NCBI GenBank assembly: GCA_964352225.1
Contig: CAYGRM010000384.1
Location: forward strand, 1-6,401
DNA: 6,401 bases
Direction: 5' to 3'
Source of the DNA: CAJQQY01 sp964352225
GTDB taxonomy: Bacteria; Bacteroidota; Bacteroidia; Chitinophagales; Saprospiraceae
A program made the translations under genes and the position numbers. The notes under the pieces were generated by a model, which was given only the letters and a program-made list of their open reading frames with translations, had not been told where the DNA came from and did no database searches. Within the stretch, counting starts at the first letter, position 1; each line of letters opens with the position of its first letter. Positions 1 through 4,065 of this stretch are shown here, piece by piece.

Positions 1-1
1 G

Positions 2-754
2 GTAGGAGATGAGGTAGCTATTTGGGCAGAAAATAGAAATAAAGAAATTGAATCTCTAAAGGCCATGGAAACTTATCGTAGAAATTTTTTAGGAGATATT
101 TCTCATGAGCTTAAAACCCCGATTTTTAATATTCAAGGATATATTCATACCCTATTGGAAGGAGGTCTCTATGATGAAAAAATTAATAAAACTTTTTTGA
201 GGAGAGCAGCGAACAATGTGGAAAGATTACATTTCATTGTCGAAGATTTAGAGGAAATATCAAGATTAGAAACGGGAGAAATGAAATTAGATATTCAACC
301 TTTTGGAATTAGAAAATTATCAGAGGAGGTCATTGAAGATTTGGAAATGACCGCTGAGGAAATGAATATTTCTTTAATGTTTAAAGTAGGTGCTGATCAA
401 GACTTCATTGTGAAAGCTGATCGAGAAAAAATTAGAAGAGTACTCATGAACCTAGTGGTGAACTCCATCAAATATGGAAAAAAGAATGGACAAACCAAAA
501 TCGGTTTTTACGATATGGATAGTTACGTTTTAGTAGAAATAGCTGATAATGGAATCGGGATTGAAGAGCAATATTTGAAGCGGGTTTTTGAAAGATTTTT
601 TAGAGCAGATAAAAGTAGGTCAAGAAAACAAGGAGGTTCTGGACTTGGTTTATCCATTGTAAAACACATTATTGAAGCACATAATCAAACCATTAATCTA
701 AGGAGTACATTTGGAGTAGGATCTACTTTTGGCTTCACTTTAGAAAAGGCCTAA
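2..754 (+). CDS. Sensor histidine kinase, PhoR-like, C-terminal part (5' end outside window)
   Basis: This is the cytoplasmic catalytic half of a two-component sensor kinase, which autophosphorylates on histidine and passes the phosphate to a response regulator. The frame is open from base 2, so the ATG at 65 is internal, not the start. Counting the codon at 2-4 as residue 1, residues 1-20 look like the end of a HAMP or coiled linker (EVAIWAENRNKEIESL). The H box FLGDISHELKTP follows, with phosphoacceptor His35 (codon 104-106). The HATPase domain shows the N box (NLVVNSIKYG, about 150-159), the G1 box DNGIGI (about 182-187), an F box (RFFRADKSRS) and the G2 box GGSGLGLSIVK (about 211-221). 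The H-box flank resembles Bacteroidota PhoR-type kinases, but the sensor domain and any partner regulator are not visible, so the stimulus is unknown. The stop TAA lies at 752-754, just before a strong terminator. Family is certain; the PhoR assignment is an inference. Confidence 0.95.
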   Translation, partial: VGDEVAIWAENRNKEIESLKAMETYRRNFLGDISHELKTPIFNIQGYIHTLLEGGLYDEKINKTFLRRAANNVERLHFIVEDLEEISRLETGEMKLDIQPFGIRKLSEEVIEDLEMTAEEMNISLMFKVGADQDFIVKADREKIRRVLMNLVVNSIKYGKKNGQTKIGFYDMDSYVLVEIADNGIGIEEQYLKRVFERFFRADKSRSRKQGGSGLGLSIVKHIIEAHNQTINLRSTFGVGSTFGFTLEKA

Positions 755-759
755 ACAAT

Positions 760-802
760 AAAAAAGCCCTGAATTTTCAAAGAGAAAATTCAGGGCTTTT
801 TT
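760..802. terminator. Bidirectional intrinsic terminator between convergent genes
   Basis: Bases 760-778 pair without mismatch with 784-802, giving a 19-bp stem around a 5-base loop (AAAGA). The core is GCCCTGAATTTTC, with six A residues at the left foot and six T residues at the right foot, so each strand gives a hairpin followed by a U run. It lies 5 bases after the kinase stop codon and 16 bases from the stop of the oppositely oriented peptidase gene, as expected for a terminator shared by two converging transcripts. Confidence 0.93.
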
Positions 803-818
803 GTGTTGAAAAGGAGGT

Positions 819-2195
819 CTAAGGATTAGATTTTGAAACTTCTTTATCATTTAATTCATCACTCTCAATATCTGCTAAAACAGGTTTTACCTGATATTGG
901 ATCAAATTTAACTGATTTACAATTTCATCTCTTACCTCATTAAATTTAGGAACATCTCCTTCAGGCATTGGCTCTGGTGGAGGAAAGTTTAAACTTCTAT
1001 GGTTTACTTGTCTTCCATTTTTCCAAAATCTAAAACAAACATGAGGACCAGTTGCTAACCCTGTCGATCCTACATAACCAATAACTTGTCCTTGCTTTAC
1101 ATGAACTCCAGAGGAGATTCCTTTGGCAAATTTTTGCATGTGCAAATATTGAGTTTGGTAGATTTTGTCATGCTTGATTTTTACAAAATTTCCATTTCCT
1201 CTTGTTCTACCTGCTTTGGTAACTACTCCATTGGCAACGGCCAAAATCGGGGTACCATAAGGAGCTGCATAATCAGTTCCAAGATGTGCTTTTCTTCTTT
1301 TCAAGACTGGATGAAATCTATTCATATTGAAACCAGAAGAAATTCGAGAATATTTAACTGGTGATTTCAAGAAGTTCTTTTTCATTGGTCGAGCTTCCAA
1401 ATCGTAGTAACCACTATGTTGGTCATTTTCAAAATAAATTCCGTGATATTCGTTATCATAGTTTTTATAATAAGCACCTAAAATATCACCTACGCCGACA
1501 ACTTTTCCATCAATAGATTTTGATTCATAAATGACCTTAAAGCGGTCTCCATTTTGAACGTGATGGAAATCTATGGACCAACCGAAAACATCTTCTAATC
1601 GGGAAGCTAAGTCGTAACTTAAATCATTATCAACCATAGTTTGCCACAAAGAAGATTCGATAATTCCTGAGGAAGATTTGATTTCAGTTGTGATTTCTCT
1701 TTCAAAAACTTGAGCTGTTCCTTTTTCAATATCATAAACTACATAGCTATACACATCTGGTTCGTAGATAAAATATTGAGCTGGACTTGAAGCATCTTTT
1801 GATAAAATCATATAATTCTTTCCAGCTCTGAGCTTGGTAACTGAAAATACATCTTCCGTATTTCTAGCCAAGGCATCAATCTTTTCATAAACCACATGAT
1901 GCTCATCTAAAATTTCAGATAAGAATTGGTTTGGTTTAATTTCATTATTTGATACATAAAAGGTGTCCAAAATAAATCCGTACTTCATTTCAGGTTTAAA
2001 TACTGGAAAGTAGGATAATTGGTCTCCACCATTTGAACTAGAAGCTAGTTTTTCGGGAGAATTGGGAAAAGAAAAAAGGAGGTACGATGCGAAGGCAAAA
2101 GTTGCTAAAAATATACTGCTACCTGCTAATAATGTCTTTTTATTGGTTTGTTTCCTGATCGATTTTAATCGACCTTCCGACTGATTTTGCTCCAA
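819..2195 (-). CDS. Membrane-anchored M23 family (LytM/MepM-like) peptidoglycan endopeptidase
   Basis: A 458-residue protein of the zinc metallopeptidase M23 family, whose members cut peptide cross-links in peptidoglycan. A basic N-terminus (residues 1-20) precedes one membrane segment (about 21-43), so the rest should lie in the periplasm. Residues about 72-270 resemble the N-terminal LysM-like/Csd3 region of MepM (YebA) proteins, including GIIESSLWQTMVDNDL and FGWSIDFHHVQNGDRFKVIYE. The M23 domain spans about 287-400: H304xxxD308 (AHLGTDYAAPYGTP), H352 in QYLHM, and H385-V-C387 in ATGPHVCFRFWKNG. By comparison with LytM, H304, D308 and the third residue of HxH bind zinc; that third residue is Cys here (codon TGT at 1037-1035). 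An acidic, proline-rich tail follows (401-458). The start is TTG at 2195-2193: an in-frame TAA sits at 2219-2217, no ATG or GTG lies between them, and the TTG gives a normal anchor. The domain call is secure; the exact bond cut is not known. Confidence 0.93.
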   Translation of the reverse strand: MEQNQSEGRLKSIRKQTNKKTLLAGSSIFLATFAFASYLLFSFPNSPEKLASSSNGGDQLSYFPVFKPEMKYGFILDTFYVSNNEIKPNQFLSEILDEHHVVYEKIDALARNTEDVFSVTKLRAGKNYMILSKDASSPAQYFIYEPDVYSYVVYDIEKGTAQVFEREITTEIKSSSGIIESSLWQTMVDNDLSYDLASRLEDVFGWSIDFHHVQNGDRFKVIYESKSIDGKVVGVGDILGAYYKNYDNEYHGIYFENDQHSGYYDLEARPMKKNFLKSPVKYSRISSGFNMNRFHPVLKRRKAHLGTDYAAPYGTPILAVANGVVTKAGRTRGNGNFVKIKHDKIYQTQYLHMQKFAKGISSGVHVKQGQVIGYVGSTGLATGPHVCFRFWKNGRQVNHRSLNFPPPEPMPEGDVPKFNEVRDEIVNQLNLIQYQVKPVLADIESDELNDKEVSKSNP

Positions 2196-2247
2196 TTTTT
2201 TAAGGTTTAAATTATATTAATTTATGTCTCTCTATTCTTAAAGTCGC

Positions 2248-2255
2248 CAAATATA
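2248..2255 (-). promoter_or_regulatory. Candidate -7 promoter box for the M23 peptidase gene
   Basis: Read on the minus strand this is TATATTTG, an exact match to the Bacteroidota -7 consensus TAnnTTTG. It lies 52 bases before the TTG start, which would give a leader of roughly 45 bases. No clear TTTG -33 box is seen at the usual spacing, so the call rests on one box plus its position in the divergent intergenic region. Confidence 0.5.
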
Positions 2256-2334
2256 AAACTCTTGATCAGTATGACATAATTTTAAGAAAACTTTAATATA
2301 TAATTATGAGATTATATTTATCGTGATTAAATGA

Positions 2335-2342
2335 TATTTTTG
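2335..2342 (+). promoter_or_regulatory. Candidate -7 promoter box for the phosphatase/T9SS gene pair
   Basis: TATTTTTG matches the Bacteroidota -7 consensus TAnnTTTG exactly. It lies 98 bases before the preferred ATG at 2441 and faces away from the box at 2248-2255, so the gap would hold two divergent promoters about 80 bases apart. No good TTTG -33 box is present, and the region is very AT-rich, so a chance match is possible. The implied leader of about 90 bases contains a small inverted repeat, TGACT-ATC-AGTCA, at 2412-2424. Confidence 0.4.
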
Positions 2343-2440
2343 CAAAAGGTGAACCAATTTTGTTAAAATATCAACATTCAATTGAAAATCAAGTAAAAAA
2401 ACTTAAAATACTGACTATCAGTCACTTAAATAAAACAATT

Positions 2441-3043
2441 ATGAAACATAGCATGTATAAATTAGCCATTTTTTTCCTTTTATCCTTCATCATGTTTAGC
2501 TGCACTAAAATTCCTACAATTCAAAAAGGAGGAGAAGTACAAAAGATACAAGATTCAAAGGTAATCTTGCAAAATGGACAAAATTTGAGCATGGTCAAAG
2601 AGGATTCCAAGGATATAACCACCATCGTTTTAGTTCGTCATGCGGAGAAAATGAAGGATCAAGAAGATCCAAATTTGACAGAGGAGGGAAATTCAAGAGC
2701 TGAAAAACTAAAAGAAATCCTTAGTACTTTTTCTTTAAATCAAATATACTCTACGGACTATAATCGAACTCAACAAACTGCCAAACCTACTTCCAATGCT
2801 CAGGAGATCGAAATTACTAGTTATAATCCTAGAGCAATTAATGATTTTGGAAATATGTTGTTGCAAACCCAAAAAGGCGAAAATATATTAGTGGTAGGAC
2901 ATTCAAATACAACCCCACAATTGTTGAACTTTTTTATGAAAGAAACAGTTGTGGAATCAATCTCTGAATCAGATTATGGAAATCTTTACATTGTAAATAT
3001 TGATGATCAAGGAAATGCAAAAGCATTGTTATTGAAATTTTGA
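2441..3043 (+). CDS. Histidine phosphatase superfamily lipoprotein
   Basis: A 200-residue predicted lipoprotein. Residues 1-20 form a signal peptide ending in a loose lipobox, FIMFSC, with Cys21 as the likely lipidated residue. A linker of about 40 residues follows, then a histidine phosphatase (phosphoglycerate mutase-like) domain from about residue 60. It carries the RHG-type motif TTIVLVRHAEK with catalytic Arg66-His67, the downstream Arg109 in STDYNRTQQTA, and the second catalytic His154 in ILVVGHSNTTPQL. The family removes phosphate through a phospho-histidine intermediate. The domain is short, as in SixA-type members; the substrate cannot be told. The start ATG at 2441 is preferred over a TTG at 2360 in the same frame because it puts the signal peptide at the N-terminus; ATG 2453 is also possible. 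The next gene begins 21 bases after the stop, suggesting an operon. Confidence 0.88.
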   Translation: MKHSMYKLAIFFLLSFIMFSCTKIPTIQKGGEVQKIQDSKVILQNGQNLSMVKEDSKDITTIVLVRHAEKMKDQEDPNLTEEGNSRAEKLKEILSTFSLNQIYSTDYNRTQQTAKPTSNAQEIEITSYNPRAINDFGNMLLQTQKGENILVVGHSNTTPQLLNFFMKETVVESISESDYGNLYIVNIDDQGNAKALLLKF

Positions 3044-3064
3044 TGGACGCTAGATACTAACTTT

Positions 3065-3982
3065 ATGAAAAATCTAACAACTCTTTTTTACTTTATTTTT
3101 TTCTTCTCAGTTCAAGATTTGAAAGCGCAACCTAGTCAGTTTTTCCCAACTGAAAAAGCATCTTGGGAAAATGCTTTTATAGGCATAGCAGGTGTTCCAT
3201 TTCCAGATTACCAAGTATTATGTGGAGATACTTTAATTGAAAATAAAAATTATTCAAAGCTCTATACCATTTTTTTAGATACAGCAGGTGTAGAAACCAT
3301 GAGACAATATCTGGGAGGGACTCGAATGGAGACAGACCTAGTTTTTTATCTTGAAAATAATTCCTCTGTAGAATATTTATTGTATGATTTCTCCTTGGAG
3401 ACAGGACAGTCAATAACTGTACAAACTAGTTTTGGTAACCAAGCAACTTTAACGGTTTTATCTAATGAGTTAATTGATACACCCGATGGAGTTACTCGTC
3501 GAGTGATAAATTTTGACCATGAATCTTGGATTGAAGGAATTGGAAGTACAAGAGGATTAATCACTAGAGGACTTCCAAATATCCCAGATTATGATCCTTA
3601 TTTAGATTGTTTTAAATCCTTTGGTGAATTAGGTTACAGTAATCCGCTAACTCAACCAGCATGCCTTTTTACTTTTGATGATTTATGTGGATCAACTTCC
3701 ACTTACAATATTTCGAACCAAGAAGAAGTCAATTTTAAAGTCTATCCAAATCCATTTTTTGCAGAAACTACGATTGAAATTCTTCAATTGAATCAGCTAG
3801 AATCGCCAATAATAACGATTTATAATTTGCAAGGTCAAATTGTTGAAAAAATTGTTGGAATAAATAGAGAAAAGTTAATTTTTTCACGTAAAAACCTAAA
3901 TGCAGGAGTTTATGTTTTTGAATTAAGCGATGGGAAAACTACTTTTGCACTTCGAAAAAAAATATTGATCGTTGAACGTTAG
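3065..3982 (+). CDS. Secreted protein with type IX secretion system C-terminal sorting domain (type A)
   Basis: A 305-residue exported protein. Residues 1-21 are a signal peptide (MKNL, then a run of aromatic and aliphatic residues, cleavage probably after LKA or LKAQ). The C-terminus, about 224-302, is a type A sorting domain of the Por secretion tail kind: FKVYPNPFFAETTIEI, then ITIYNLQGQIVEKIVG, then NLNAGVYVFELSDGK and a basic end FALRKKILIVER. In this family the domain directs proteins across the outer membrane by the type IX system and is normally removed on release or surface attachment. The middle (about 30-215) I do not recognise as an enzyme. It contains DTLIENKNYSKLYTIFLD and HESWIEGIGSTRGL, segments of a kind seen in other Bacteroidota sorting-domain proteins, and four cysteines (53, 182, 200, 208). 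It lies 21 bases after the phosphatase gene and is probably co-transcribed. Secretion route is well supported; function is unknown. Confidence 0.88.
   Translation: MKNLTTLFYFIFFFSVQDLKAQPSQFFPTEKASWENAFIGIAGVPFPDYQVLCGDTLIENKNYSKLYTIFLDTAGVETMRQYLGGTRMETDLVFYLENNSSVEYLLYDFSLETGQSITVQTSFGNQATLTVLSNELIDTPDGVTRRVINFDHESWIEGIGSTRGLITRGLPNIPDYDPYLDCFKSFGELGYSNPLTQPACLFTFDDLCGSTSTYNISNQEEVNFKVYPNPFFAETTIEILQLNQLESPIITIYNLQGQIVEKIVGINREKLIFSRKNLNAGVYVFELSDGKTTFALRKKILIVER
3917..3947 (+). promoter_or_regulatory. Candidate valS promoter inside the 3' end of the preceding gene
   Basis: TTTG at 3917-3920 and TACTTTTG at 3940-3947 match both Bacteroidota promoter boxes (TTTG and TAnnTTTG) with 19 bases between them, a usual spacing. 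The site lies within the last codons of the sorting-domain gene, about 119 bases before the valS ATG. If used, the leader would carry the hairpin at 3971-3996. It is the only match in the window that I found with both boxes, but it lies in coding sequence and could be chance. Confidence 0.35.
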
Positions 3983-3996
3983 TCGTTCAGCTTTTT
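3971..3996 (+). terminator. Probable intrinsic terminator overlapping the stop codon of the T9SS gene
   Basis: Bases 3971-3978 (GTTGAACG) pair with 3984-3991 (CGTTCAGC) around the loop TTAGT, giving an 8-bp stem with one G-U pair, directly followed by five T residues (3992-3996). The stop codon TAG (3980-3982) lies in the loop. The stem is short, so termination may be partial. The T run is also part of a second inverted repeat (3993-4000 with 4011-4018). Confidence 0.6.
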
Positions 3997-4058
3997 ACGA
4001 TCCAATCAATTCGTAAAACGCTCTTCGTCCAACGCAAAACGGCTAACGTAAAACGTTT
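3993..4058. repeat. Structured intergenic segment with three CGYAAAACG copies and inverted repeats
   Basis: The short gap before valS holds CGTAAAACG at 4012-4020, CGCAAAACG at 4033-4041 and CGTAAAACG at 4047-4055. TTTTACGA (3993-4000) and TCGTAAAA (4011-4018) form a perfect 8-bp inverted repeat with a 10-base loop, and ACGTTAG (3976-3982) is complementary to CTAACGT (4043-4049). The sequence differs in texture from the flanking genes. It may be a degenerate intergenic repeat or a leader structure; no function can be assigned. Confidence 0.5.
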
Positions 4059-4065
4059 AAAAAAA

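Noticed and set aside
65..67. ATG at 65 as the start of the histidine kinase
   Set aside because: The frame is open back to base 2 and encodes a linker typical of the family; starting here would leave a kinase with no sensor or membrane part only 13 residues before the phosphoacceptor His.
1086..1364. Open frame of 92 codons on the plus strand
   Set aside because: It lies wholly inside the M23 peptidase gene on the other strand, over its conserved catalytic domain, and shows no recognisable domain.
2291..2320. Imperfect inverted repeat (AATATA and TATATT) in the divergent promoter region
   Set aside because: Only six A/T pairs with a 14-base loop in very AT-rich DNA, so it is expected by chance.
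2360..2440. N-terminal extension of the phosphatase lipoprotein from a TTG codon
   Set aside because: The 27 extra residues are polar and basic and would bury the signal peptide and lipobox; ATG 2441 gives a normal lipoprotein N-terminus.
3177..3564. Two overlapping minus-strand open frames of 78 and 72 codons
   Set aside because: Both are antisense to the well-supported sorting-domain gene, overlap each other and have no domain or leader signals.
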